In this document: positions 7,297 to 14,611 of the stretch, piece after piece
Position numbering within the stretch: the first letter of the stretch is position 1
Layout of the letters: every line of letters begins with the position of its first letter
Notes under the pieces: generated by a model
Told to the model about the DNA's origin: nothing
Database searches by the model: none
Seen by the model: only the letters and a program-made list of their open reading frames with translations
NCBI RefSeq assembly: GCF_041687175.1
Contig: NZ_JAWLCK010000061.1
Location: forward strand, 1-16,619
Length of the DNA: 16,619 nt
Source of the DNA: Lutispora sp041687175
GTDB lineage: Bacteria; Bacillota; Clostridia; Lutisporales; Lutisporaceae
Direction of reading: 5' to 3'
Position numbers and translations under genes: made by a program

Positions 7297-8544
7297 TTAT
7301 TCCTGTGCAACAAATACTGAAAGCTTTGTCACACGCATACCATCCAACTCAATGACCTTAATGGTAAGATTTTTATATTTAAAAGTATCACCTATGCCAG
7401 GTATGTCATCTATCATCTCGATAGCCCAGCCACCTACAGTACTATAATCACTTTCAAAATCACGGTCATCTACATCTACATAATCAAAGAAATCACGGAG
7501 AGATAAGTCTCCACTGACCTCATAGGTATTTTCACCAATAGCTTTAAACTCATTTATAATCTCATCTGTCTCGTCCCATATATCTCCTACCAGTTCCTCA
7601 AGAACATCCTCCATGGTTATGCAGCCCATGGTTCCTCCATATTCATCGGTAACAATGGCCATCTGAAGACGACGATTTTTCAGTTCATCAAAAATATCCG
7701 GAAGCTTCATCGTCTTGTGAACAAAGCAGGCATCTATCAGTATAGAGCGTATATCTATTTCTTTATTATCAGCAAGCTTTCTCAGAAATCTTCCAATGTG
7801 AAGTACACCTATTATATTATCAATACTATCTTCATAGACAGGTATTCTTGAATAGGGTGACTCTAAAGCTGTTTCTATAATGGAATCCATATCATCATTT
7901 ATATCAATAGCAATCATATCCGTACGAGGGGTAAGGATTTCTTCAACTGATATATCAGAGAATTCCAAGGCTGACTGCAACAAGTCACTTCTTTCTTTAT
8001 CTATAACGCCTTCATCTTCAACACTTTCAATTATTGAAACCAACTCTTCTTCTGTAACTGAAGGCTCATTGATACTATCCTTTTTCCATAGTTTTGAAAC
8101 TAAATTGACTAAGCCTACAACAACAACTATAGCAGGCTTCAATACATACATTAATAATCTCAGTGGATAAGATACCAACAAAACAAATTTATCGCATTGC
8201 TGTTTTGCTATTACCTTTGGTGTTATCTCACCGAAGATAAGAATAAGTATGGTCATAACTATAGTAGCAACTACAGTTCCTGACTCTCCCATAAGACTAA
8301 TGGCTATTACTGTAGTAATAGAGGATGCAGCAATATTTACAAGATTGTTTCCAATCAGTATGGTAGTTAATGCATCATCAAAATGTTCAGAAATATAATA
8401 AGCTATCTTTGCTCTCTTATTATCTGTCTCCGCCGCTTTCTTGAGCCTGCCTTTGTTAGCAGAAGCATAAGCTATTTCCGACCCGGAGAAAAATGCAGAA
8501 AATGCTAAGCATATAACAATGCCTATATAAGGCCAAATGTCCAT
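7297..8544 (-). CDS. DUF21-CBS-CorC/HlyC membrane protein (CNNM family, probable Mg2+/metal ion transporter)
   Basis: A 415-residue full-length member of the bacterial CNNM/CorC ('hemolysin-related') family. The N-terminal DUF21 domain (about 1-175) has around four hydrophobic segments and the FSGSEIAYASAN and ILIFGEITPK motifs. It is followed by a conserved acidic helix (VTEEELVSIIE), two CBS domains (about 195-325) ending in MEDVLEELVGDIWDE, and the C-terminal CorC_HlyC transporter-associated domain (about 335-415). CNNM-type proteins bind Mg-ATP through the CBS pair and move Mg2+ or related ions, mainly outward. The start is ATG 8544; GGGAG is 13 bases upstream, a rather long gap. It is preceded by a shorter paralogue, which suggests a local duplication. 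Alternative names such as 'hemolysin' are historical. Confidence 0.9.
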   Translation of the reverse strand: MDIWPYIGIVICLAFSAFFSGSEIAYASANKGRLKKAAETDNKRAKIAYYISEHFDDALTTILIGNNLVNIAASSITTVIAISLMGESGTVVATIVMTILILIFGEITPKVIAKQQCDKFVLLVSYPLRLLMYVLKPAIVVVVGLVNLVSKLWKKDSINEPSVTEEELVSIIESVEDEGVIDKERSDLLQSALEFSDISVEEILTPRTDMIAIDINDDMDSIIETALESPYSRIPVYEDSIDNIIGVLHIGRFLRKLADNKEIDIRSILIDACFVHKTMKLPDIFDELKNRRLQMAIVTDEYGGTMGCITMEDVLEELVGDIWDETDEIINEFKAIGENTYEVSGDLSLRDFFDYVDVDDRDFESDYSTVGGWAIEMIDDIPGIGDTFKYKNLTIKVIELDGMRVTKLSVFVAQE

Positions 8545-8630
8545 ATAAATAAACCAACTCCCGTTCTTTTTTGTAGTTTTTCAATAAATGTTTCCTAATC
8601 CACACAATTGTCCTTGCACTGATTGGGATT

Positions 8631-9632
8631 TTATAGGCTGACTACATCATCCTCATCCCATATCTCACCTACAAGTTCCTCTAAAATATCTTCTACTGTA
8701 ACAATACCAAGAGTTTTGCCCTGGTCATCGACGACTATAGACATGTGAAGTTTTTTACTGCTCATTTCTTTGAGCAAATCATCGATAGGCATATTGCTCT
8801 TTGTATAATGTGGTTGTATAAGCATATCCTCAATATCAGTTACTTCACCCTTTATATATGCTTTTAAGAACTTTCTGACTGGAAGGATACCGATGATATT
8901 ATCTATATTATCTCTATATACTGGTATGCGAGAATATTTGTAATTCTTTATATTCTGCAGGATTTCTTTTCGTTGGGAATCTATATCCAATGCCACAATA
9001 TTTTTCTTAGCAATAAATATATCACCGACCGTTATATCATCAAAATCCAATGCAGAACTAACAAGCACTTGTTGATCTTCATCCAAGACGCCTTCTTCAT
9101 TGGCTGTTTCAATGATATCATACAGTTCCTCCTCAGTTATGGCAGGTTCATCATCCTTCACGGGAAATAATTTAGACACACCATTGCTTATCAATGTGAA
9201 GAAATAAGCTACAGGCGCAAGTATTTTCATCAATGCCCGCAATGAACCTGAAACAGCAAGGGCAATTTTTGTGCTGTTTGCTTTTCCATAGCTCTTAGGA
9301 ATCATTTCACTGAACAAAAATACTACAAAAGTCGAGACAATAGTTGTATACTTAACAGATTCTACACCCCATAACCGGGTTGAAACCAAGGTTGCCACCG
9401 AAGCAAATGCAATATGGGTTATATTGTTGCCTATAAGCAATGTTGTCAATGCCTTATTAAAATTATCATTGATATACATTGCATTTATGGCTCGCTTGTC
9501 CCCATTATCAGCATAACTTTTTAAGCGGATTTTGTTTACGGATGCAAAAGAGATCTCTGAAGATGCACAATAGGCTGCACCCAATAAAAATACCAATAGT
9601 AAAATAAATAGTATCGAACTGCCACCGTCCAC
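8631..9632 (-). CDS. DUF21-CBS membrane protein without the CorC/HlyC C-terminal domain (CNNM-like paralogue)
   Basis: A 333-residue paralogue of the gene at 7297. It aligns through DUF21 (SSEISFASVNKIRLK; FLFSEMIPKSYGK) and the CBS pair (about 190-325), and ends directly after VEDILEELVGEIWDEDD. It therefore lacks the roughly 80-residue CorC_HlyC domain. The ending is a clean TAA with no trace of the missing domain in the 86-base gap to the next gene, so this is probably a natural short form and not a recent frameshift. The start is a GTG at 9632 with AAAGGAG about 11 bases before it. The two genes share a GGAGTTGGT leader followed by a start codon and GAC, consistent with duplication. A two-protein, possibly heteromeric, metal transporter is an inference. 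Confidence 0.88.
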   Translation of the reverse strand: MDGGSSILFILLLVFLLGAAYCASSEISFASVNKIRLKSYADNGDKRAINAMYINDNFNKALTTLLIGNNITHIAFASVATLVSTRLWGVESVKYTTIVSTFVVFLFSEMIPKSYGKANSTKIALAVSGSLRALMKILAPVAYFFTLISNGVSKLFPVKDDEPAITEEELYDIIETANEEGVLDEDQQVLVSSALDFDDITVGDIFIAKKNIVALDIDSQRKEILQNIKNYKYSRIPVYRDNIDNIIGILPVRKFLKAYIKGEVTDIEDMLIQPHYTKSNMPIDDLLKEMSSKKLHMSIVVDDQGKTLGIVTVEDILEELVGEIWDEDDVVSL

Positions 9633-9778
9633 GGGACTACCAACTCCTTTATTACTTTAATATTAATTATCCCTAACAGATTAAACAGATTAAAAGTTTT
9701 CCCCAATAGCCAAATGTTCTTTAAACACTTATACAAATATATGCCCTTGGGGAATCAAAACATTATTTAGTTATATTC
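9633..9778. other. Intergenic gap with small repeats, no clear function
   Basis: The 146 bases between the UroD-like gene and the CNNM pair hold a tandem 9-mer AACAGATTA (two copies plus two bases, 9675-9694). They also hold an 8-bp inverted repeat TTCCCCAA / TTGGGGAA (9699-9706 and 9747-9754) with a 40-base loop. Read leftward the repeat is followed by AACTTTTAATC, so it could be a weak terminator. No convincing promoter or sigma-54 site is seen. Confidence 0.35.
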
Positions 9779-10768
9779 TTATAGACCTTCAACAGCTGTT
9801 CTTGCAGCATAGAAGTTTACTTCAGGTGTGCTCAATTCAGCTACACAACCAGGTGTAACCATCAAGCCTATACGGCCAGCTGCCAAAACACCTTCTCTTA
9901 TGTGATCTCGAACTTCCTCAGGCTTAGCTGTGGATAACCATTTCTCATTGATACCGCCTAAGAAGCACTTATCACTTATTTTTCTGGCTTCAGCCATGCT
10001 TGGTTTTACCCATCTGTCATGCCAGTTGATGCAGTTGCATGGGTAATTTGCAACCTTTTCAAACATTGTGTTGTCACCATGGATATGGGCAACATTGAAA
10101 TAGGTTATATCTTTATATGCATCTATTACTTGAAGGTCATATTTAACTCCGAACTCATCGTATTCAGCTTCAGTAACCCACTCATTGTTGGCACACTGAG
10201 TTGCGAAGAAGAATCCAGCTACCCCTTCTTCAATATTTAACTTAACAAAATTTATAGTGGTTTCTGTTATTGCAGCCAATGCTTGATGCAAGTACTCAGG
10301 ATGAGATCTCATATGCTCAAATATTTTTGGTCCAGCCAGCTTTTTAGCTGTAGTTAAGGGACTGAAAATAGTCTGTATATATGGAATCTCTTCACCCTTA
10401 AGCTGCTTTCTGATTTGTCTTGCTAACAGTATATTTTTCCCATGGTTACCAAAGTAGCCTGGAAGAGGTTCTAATTCTGTCCATTCCTTAGGATCATCAA
10501 TAGCGAACTTTCTTTCAAATACAGGCTTGTCCTTAGTGCAGTAAAAAGTACAGCTTAGTCCATAATCATGGGCACCATAGTTTCCAAAAGGCATCAACTT
10601 AATGAAGTCTAAATCATAGCTGTGAGCTTGTTGTATTTGAACTTCTGCCAGCTCAACAGGATCCTGGTCCACATGAGGCACATGATACCACATGCCAAAG
10701 GGAACTCTATCAACATCCTGTTTTTTTATGGCTGCCATGACTCTTTCTTTCTTTGTCATCATTTCCAT
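9779..10768 (-). CDS. Uroporphyrinogen decarboxylase (UroD)-fold protein, methyltransferase-like (copy 2), last gene of the tct operon
   Basis: A 329-residue PF01208-superfamily protein, divergent from the copy at 6228 but sharing its special features. These are IFSPLTTA (134-141), EYDEFGVKYDLQ (202-213), AHIHGD with His228/His230, CINWHDRW (246-253) and TPGC with Cys308. The HxH...PGC arrangement stands where corrinoid/zinc methyltransferases carry HxC...C. The RQAGR motif of heme UroD is absent. The ATG at 10768 follows GGGAG by 7 bases; the earlier ATG at 10786 has no ribosome site. The start lies 35 bases after the tctA stop, so the enzyme very likely acts on what TctABC brings in. The chemistry (demethylation, decarboxylation or another) is not determinable from the sequence. 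Confidence 0.82.
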   Translation of the reverse strand: MEMMTKKERVMAAIKKQDVDRVPFGMWYHVPHVDQDPVELAEVQIQQAHSYDLDFIKLMPFGNYGAHDYGLSCTFYCTKDKPVFERKFAIDDPKEWTELEPLPGYFGNHGKNILLARQIRKQLKGEEIPYIQTIFSPLTTAKKLAGPKIFEHMRSHPEYLHQALAAITETTINFVKLNIEEGVAGFFFATQCANNEWVTEAEYDEFGVKYDLQVIDAYKDITYFNVAHIHGDNTMFEKVANYPCNCINWHDRWVKPSMAEARKISDKCFLGGINEKWLSTAKPEEVRDHIREGVLAAGRIGLMVTPGCVAELSTPEVNFYAARTAVEGL

Positions 10769-10803
10769 AGTAATTCTCCCTTTCATATATATAGAACTAA
10801 TAA

Positions 10804-12306
10804 TTAGCAGTTTGCAGCTTCTTTATCTTTCTTGAAAAACTTTTTAATATCTCCCCAGAATGGTGAGAGCAAGAATATCAAGTCTACTGTAAGCAAAGCT
10901 ATTGCTAAAGGTGTAAATGCTACAGAAGCTAAGTTTCCATCAGTAAGCAGCAAACTTCTTCTGAAGTGTATTTCGGTATTTTTACCTAATACAAATGCAA
11001 GTACAAAAGGTGCCATAGGTATATCCGCTTTAACCATGTAGTAGCCGATAATACCAAATATTATAATCAAGAAGTTATCAAATGCCAAGTTACGATATGT
11101 GTAAGCACCTAATATACATAAGGATCCAACTATGGGTATCAATATATTAATAGGCACTTTAGTTACCTTAGCATATATGGGAGCACCAAACAATCCAATC
11201 AACAGAATAAAGAAGTTGGCCATGATTAAACCGAAGAATAATCCATAGGCAGTTTCCGGTGTTCTATTGAATAACTGAGTTCCTGGTGCCAAACCATGAA
11301 TTAATAAACCTCCAAGGAAAAGAGCTGAAGTTCCATTTCCAGGTATTCCTAATGTCAAAAGCGGAACCAGAGAACCTCCAACAACTGCGTTATTAGCTGC
11401 GGAAACTGTAGCAAGTCCCTGATCGTTACCTTTTCCAAAGGTCTCAGGATGTTTATCACCTTTTCTTGCTAAATTATAGCTAATACCAGCGGCAACCGTT
11501 GTTCCTGCACCTGGTATAATGCCTACTACTGTACCTATGATTGAAGATCTAATATTGTTAAACAGCATAGATAAATGGTCCTTCAAAGAAAGGAAAGGCG
11601 ATCCTTTCATAGACGACTTGTCTATGGAAATGGTCTCAGTCTTGTCTGCTGCCAGAGCCAACACCTGAGATACCGCAAACATACCCAATACTACAGGCAA
11701 CAATGGCAGTTCGTCATATATGGGTTTGATTCCAAAGTTCAATCTGCTCAAACCAGTAATACCATCCATACCAATCATGGTGCATAAGAAACCTAATGAT
11801 GCACTTATGAGGCCTTTTAGCATACCACCTTTTACAAGGCCAAGTATTATGATAAGTCCCATCAATGTTGTAAGGAATAATTCCCAAGGACCAAACTTTA
11901 TTGCTATTTGAGCTAATGGAGGAGCAATAAAGAGCAGTGCAATGGATCCTATCATTCCGCCAATAAAGGCACTGAAGGTCGTTATACCAATTGCTCTTAA
12001 CCCCTCACCTCGAACAGTCATCGGATAACCATCCAAAGTCATAAACAAAGAGTCTGAAGTTCCAGGGGTATTTATTAAAACAGCAGTTATATTACCACCG
12101 AAGGATCCGGTTACATATATGGCACCTAGAGTAATAAGTCCGGTAACTGGTTCCAAATTAAATGTCAATGGTAAGAATATTGCAATACCTGTATCGGCTG
12201 ACATTCCTGGCAGAGCACCGAGAATAGAACCAACCAAAGCACCTATCGTCATCCACAATAAGTTATCAAAAGTACATGCTTCCAAAGCATATTGAAAAAA
12301 CTCCAT
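10804..12306 (-). CDS. tctA: Tripartite tricarboxylate transporter, large membrane subunit TctA
   Basis: A 500-residue protein of the usual TctA length (PF01970). It forms the main translocation channel of the binding-protein-dependent secondary carrier TctABC. About 11-12 hydrophobic segments are visible. Both halves carry the duplicated family motif: GALPGMSADTGIAIFLPLTF (29-48) and VGIIPGAGTTVAAG in the middle of the protein. They also have related GSFGGNITAVLINTPGTSDS and GGSLVPLLTLGIPGNGTSAL stretches. GAGGAG lies 8 bases before the ATG, and tctB ends 23 bases upstream, so the two are in one transcript. Known TTT systems import citrate, tartrate, terephthalate and other carboxylates by ion symport. 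The substrate here is unknown and is best guessed from the adjoining UroD-like and CyuA-like genes. Confidence 0.96.
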   Translation of the reverse strand: MEFFQYALEACTFDNLLWMTIGALVGSILGALPGMSADTGIAIFLPLTFNLEPVTGLITLGAIYVTGSFGGNITAVLINTPGTSDSLFMTLDGYPMTVRGEGLRAIGITTFSAFIGGMIGSIALLFIAPPLAQIAIKFGPWELFLTTLMGLIIILGLVKGGMLKGLISASLGFLCTMIGMDGITGLSRLNFGIKPIYDELPLLPVVLGMFAVSQVLALAADKTETISIDKSSMKGSPFLSLKDHLSMLFNNIRSSIIGTVVGIIPGAGTTVAAGISYNLARKGDKHPETFGKGNDQGLATVSAANNAVVGGSLVPLLTLGIPGNGTSALFLGGLLIHGLAPGTQLFNRTPETAYGLFFGLIMANFFILLIGLFGAPIYAKVTKVPINILIPIVGSLCILGAYTYRNLAFDNFLIIIFGIIGYYMVKADIPMAPFVLAFVLGKNTEIHFRRSLLLTDGNLASVAFTPLAIALLTVDLIFLLSPFWGDIKKFFKKDKEAANC

Positions 12307-12329
12307 ATATTACACTCCTCGTATAGAAA

Positions 12330-12797
12330 TTATCCTAGCAACATGGGAAGCAACATGCCTTCAGGTATTTGCATTCCCAGAATCAGATCAAAGAACACAA
12401 ATACGATCAAAGGCATCAGAATGGAAATTGAAATCATAAGCTTCTTTTTCCTCTGTCCTAGCACCCACATAGTTATATAGAGATAAAATGGTGTTGCCAA
12501 ATAGAAACCCACTGCTTCTATTAAAGCAACATAGGCAATAAGCAAAGCAGCCATCAACATAGCCATCTTTGAGCCGCTAAAATCAAGTTCTTCCTGCTTT
12601 CCCCATTTGAAATAGGTCTTCAGTAATAGTATAGTTGCCAACACTATAGCAAAAATACTTATTGCAACAGGAAACATTCTTGACCCAGGATCCTTTATCT
12701 TAGGAGTCCAAAGCAAAAATGCCAAAGCCCAGATATAAATTAAAGCTACCGATAAATAGTTAAAGTTAAATGATTTTTTTGAAGTTTTATTTTCCAT
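12330..12797 (-). CDS. tctB: Tripartite tricarboxylate transporter, small membrane subunit TctB
   Basis: A 155-residue protein with four hydrophobic segments (about 14-30, 42-60, 77-97 and 120-150). This matches the size and topology of TctB (PF07331), the poorly conserved small subunit of TTT carriers. The DPGSRMFPVAISIFAI segment (36-51) is typical: TctB proteins have a proline/glycine-containing link leading into the second helix. Position between tctC and tctA confirms the call. An AGGTGG ribosome site is 7 bases before the ATG. It is separated from tctC by an 82-base gap with a GC-rich hairpin. Confidence 0.93.
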   Translation of the reverse strand: MENKTSKKSFNFNYLSVALIYIWALAFLLWTPKIKDPGSRMFPVAISIFAIVLATILLLKTYFKWGKQEELDFSGSKMAMLMAALLIAYVALIEAVGFYLATPFYLYITMWVLGQRKKKLMISISILMPLIVFVFFDLILGMQIPEGMLLPMLLG

Positions 12798-12833
12798 TAG
12801 CGCACCACCTGCACATTTTATTTATGATTTTAG

Positions 12834-12853
12834 GGGGGTGTAAAACCACCCCC
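12834..12853 (-). terminator. GC-rich intercistronic hairpin between tctC and tctB
   Basis: The minus-strand RNA would read GGGGGUG-GUUUUA-CACCCCC, a 7-base-pair all-strong stem with a 6-base loop. It is followed by CUAAAAUCAUAAAU, not a real U-run. It lies 27-46 bases past the tctC stop. Such hairpins commonly protect the 3' end of, or partly terminate after, a binding-protein gene, so that it is made in excess over its membrane subunits. Confidence 0.65.
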
Positions 12854-12879
12854 GAAGTTATTTTTGCATCTTTAAATTG

Positions 12880-13932
12880 TTAGTTCCAAGGATCTTCTTC
12901 ATAAAGCTTTCTGTATGTTTCAGAAATAGCTTTAAACTGAGCTTCTAATTCAGCACCTGTCAAAGTATCAACAGGAATCTTCATTTCAGCTGCTTTAGCT
13001 TGGATTTCAGGATCGTTTGCAGCAGCTATGAAGCAGTTCTCAAGGTATTGTCTTATGGGCTCAGGTATTCCTGCAGGTCCACCTATACCTCTCATGTTAA
13101 GCTGAGTAACATCATATCCGCTTTCTTTATAAGTTGGTACATCAGGTAAGAATGGAGATCTTTCATCATCACCTGTAGCAAGGATCTTAACCTGTCCATC
13201 TTCGATGAATGTAGTTGCGTCAGAAATGTTCAAGCAGAAAGCATCAAGATGGTTTCCTATAACAGCTGCGAATATTTCAGCCTCTCCATCGAAAGCAACC
13301 ATGTTAAATTTAGCACCGGAAGCTTTTTCTATAAGTCTTACTGTTAAACCTTCCTGACCGATTGTTGAAGTAACACCGATAGTTATTTTTCCAGGGTTTG
13401 CTTTTGCTGCTTCTACTAACTCTTGAAGTGAGTTGTATTTAGAATCAGATTTAACACCTATAGCGCCAGGGTCAGACATAGTATTTATTATATAGCTCAT
13501 TTTGTCAGCGCCGTAGGATACATCCTCTGAAACAGCAGAGATTAACATAGCGCTTGGAGCAAATCCAAGTGTGTATCCGTCAGGTTTTGCTTCAGCAAAA
13601 GCATTCCAGCCAATTCTTCCACTAGCTCCCTCTTTGTAAGTAACTACAAAGCCATGTTTCCAGCCTTCCATTTTCTGAATCTTGTCTGCTAAGATTCTGA
13701 AATAAGCATCCATTGGGGATCCAGGACCAAAAGCATAAATCCATTGAATTTCTTTATTTGGGTAATCAGCAGGTACACCCTCAGGTCTTAGTTCAGATGT
13801 TTTTGCTTCGCCAGTTGCTTCGCCTGCTGGTTGAGCCGGTTCATTATTTGATGAGCCACAGCCAACAAGTGCAAAACTCATTACAACAACTAGTAACAAA
13901 GCGATAATAGATTTTGTTTTTTTGTTTAGCAT
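12880..13932 (-). CDS. tctC: Tripartite tricarboxylate transporter, extracytoplasmic substrate-binding lipoprotein TctC
   Basis: A 350-residue solute-binding protein of the TctC/Bug family (PF03401). A lipoprotein signal peptide is clear: MLNKKTKS, then a hydrophobic core, then lipobox LVGC with Cys25 as the lipidated residue. A low-complexity linker rich in N, E, P and A follows. The mature domain starts with YPNKEIQWIYAFGPGSPMD, the first ligand-carboxylate loop of Bug proteins, and has GASGRIGWNAFAEAKPDGYTLGF in the usual place (about residues 102-124). It captures the substrate at the outer face of the membrane and hands it to TctAB. It is the first gene of the operon, with AGGAGG 8 bases before the ATG and a sigma-54 promoter at 13991-14006. 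Ligand identity cannot be read; Bug proteins bind diverse carboxylates and amino acids. Confidence 0.95.
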   Translation of the reverse strand: MLNKKTKSIIALLLVVVMSFALVGCGSSNNEPAQPAGEATGEAKTSELRPEGVPADYPNKEIQWIYAFGPGSPMDAYFRILADKIQKMEGWKHGFVVTYKEGASGRIGWNAFAEAKPDGYTLGFAPSAMLISAVSEDVSYGADKMSYIINTMSDPGAIGVKSDSKYNSLQELVEAAKANPGKITIGVTSTIGQEGLTVRLIEKASGAKFNMVAFDGEAEIFAAVIGNHLDAFCLNISDATTFIEDGQVKILATGDDERSPFLPDVPTYKESGYDVTQLNMRGIGGPAGIPEPIRQYLENCFIAAANDPEIQAKAAEMKIPVDTLTGAELEAQFKAISETYRKLYEEDPWN

Positions 13933-13990
13933 TCTTTTTCCTCCTAACCATTCTTTATTCTATTGAATTGACTGAGTCACTTTTTATTAA

Positions 13991-14006
13991 TGCAATATTC
14001 ATGCCA
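13991..14006 (-). promoter_or_regulatory. Sigma-54 (-24/-12) promoter of the tctCBA operon
   Basis: The minus strand reads TGGCATGAATATTGCA, a full match to the sigma-54 consensus TGGCAYRNNNNTTGCW with correct GG-N10-GC spacing. Predicted +1 is near 13980, giving a leader of about 48 bases to the tctC ATG at 13932. No competing sigma-A promoter is evident. Transcription should need an ATP-dependent activator bound upstream. Confidence 0.87.
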
Positions 14007-14140
14007 TAATAAAAAGCGAAAAAAATATAAAACTGCCCACAAAGCATTGAATATGCGTTTTCTGGCTAGATAGTTATTTTAAAATTAACAGTTGTAAATA
14101 AAATAATTTTTTATTAAACTTAAACATAAAGAGCATATAA

Positions 14141-14154
14141 TTTCAAAATTGAAA
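14141..14154. promoter_or_regulatory. Third candidate activator dyad TTTCA-N4-TGAAA
   Basis: The sequence TTTCAAAATTGAAA matches the dyad found twice in the palindrome at 14268-14307. It is centred about 168 bases upstream of the predicted tctC transcription start, a normal enhancer distance. In AT-rich DNA a single such match can occur by chance. Confidence 0.45.
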
Positions 14155-14267
14155 AACATTTAATGTAAATTATATTGTTTTGTCATATCATTTACCCTGT
14201 TCACCACTCCTTTAATTCGTCTTACTAGTTTTTATACTCTAGGTAAAAAACTATTCGCCATAATTAA

Positions 14268-14307
14268 ATTTTTCATATTTGAAAAATATTTTTCAAATAT
14301 GAAAAAT
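14268..14307. promoter_or_regulatory. Perfect 40-bp palindrome, candidate shared enhancer (UAS)
   Basis: All 20 positions on each side of the axis between 14287 and 14288 pair. It contains TTTCATATTTGAAA (14271-14284) and its complement TTTCAAATATGAAA (14291-14304). Both are TTTCA-N4-TGAAA dyads, and their centres are 20 bp apart, about two helical turns. It lies nearly midway between the two sigma-54 promoters, about 290 bases from each start. Fis-type activators of the sigma-54 class bind paired dyads of this kind, so a common enhancer is the likeliest role. The palindrome has almost no G or C and no T-tract, which argues against a terminator. Confidence 0.6.
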
Positions 14308-14540
14308 ATTTCTCGAAATTATCCTTTATTCATTAGAATATCAGTAATATTTTTTGTTCATATACACTTTATAGCTGACTCCTCAGTTTTAAAGTATTTT
14401 TCTTAATTATATTAAATAGGAATAAATCACTTTTTTGATTTTTCACTATAATGCATTTTACAGCAATTTTGCTCTTAATAAAAGGTTATTAATTTTCCAA
14501 TTGCTTGATTAACATAATCAAGATTGTCATTTTTTATAAT

Positions 14541-14556
14541 TGGCATGATAATTGCA
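14541..14556 (+). promoter_or_regulatory. Sigma-54 (-24/-12) promoter of the cyuA-like genes
   Basis: TGGCATGATAATTGCA matches the sigma-54 consensus with GG-N10-GC spacing and differs from the tctC promoter only in the N4 spacer (ATAA versus AATA). Predicted +1 is near 14567, giving a leader of about 45 bases to the GTG at 14612. The shared core on both sides of the region implies coordinated control. Confidence 0.87.
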
Positions 14557-14611
14557 AACAAGCATATATTAAAAAAGTTTTTATGGTATTTATTCATGGA
14601 AAGGAGTTTTA

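Larger units (their letters stand above)
13933..14611. other. Long divergent regulatory region between tctC and the cyuA-like gene
   Basis: This 679-base, very AT-rich stretch has no credible coding frame. It holds a leftward and a rightward sigma-54 promoter near its two ends, a perfect 40-bp palindrome close to the middle (14268-14307) and one further TTTCA-N4-TGAAA dyad (14141-14154). I saw no tRNA, riboswitch or rho-independent terminator in it. The two predicted transcription starts (about 13980 and 14567) are 587 bases apart with a midpoint near 14274. Confidence 0.8.

Noticed and set aside
9699..9754. TTCCCCAA/TTGGGGAA inverted repeat as a definite terminator
   Set aside because: The arms are only 8 bp and 40 bases apart with a weak T-rich tail, so it is listed only as part of the intergenic gap.
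6228..10768. The two UroD-fold genes as heme-pathway uroporphyrinogen decarboxylases (hemE)
   Set aside because: The N-terminal RQAGR motif needed by hemE is absent, no other heme genes are nearby, and the linkage is to a carboxylate transporter.
14268..14307. The 40-bp palindrome as a rho-independent terminator
   Set aside because: It is almost entirely A/T, has no following T-tract distinct from its own arms, and lies upstream of two divergent genes where no transcript needs to end.
14268..14307. The palindrome as a CodY box
   Set aside because: A CodY site is a 15-mer with one base between the half-sites (AATTTTC-N-GAAAATT); here the half-sites are separated by four bases.
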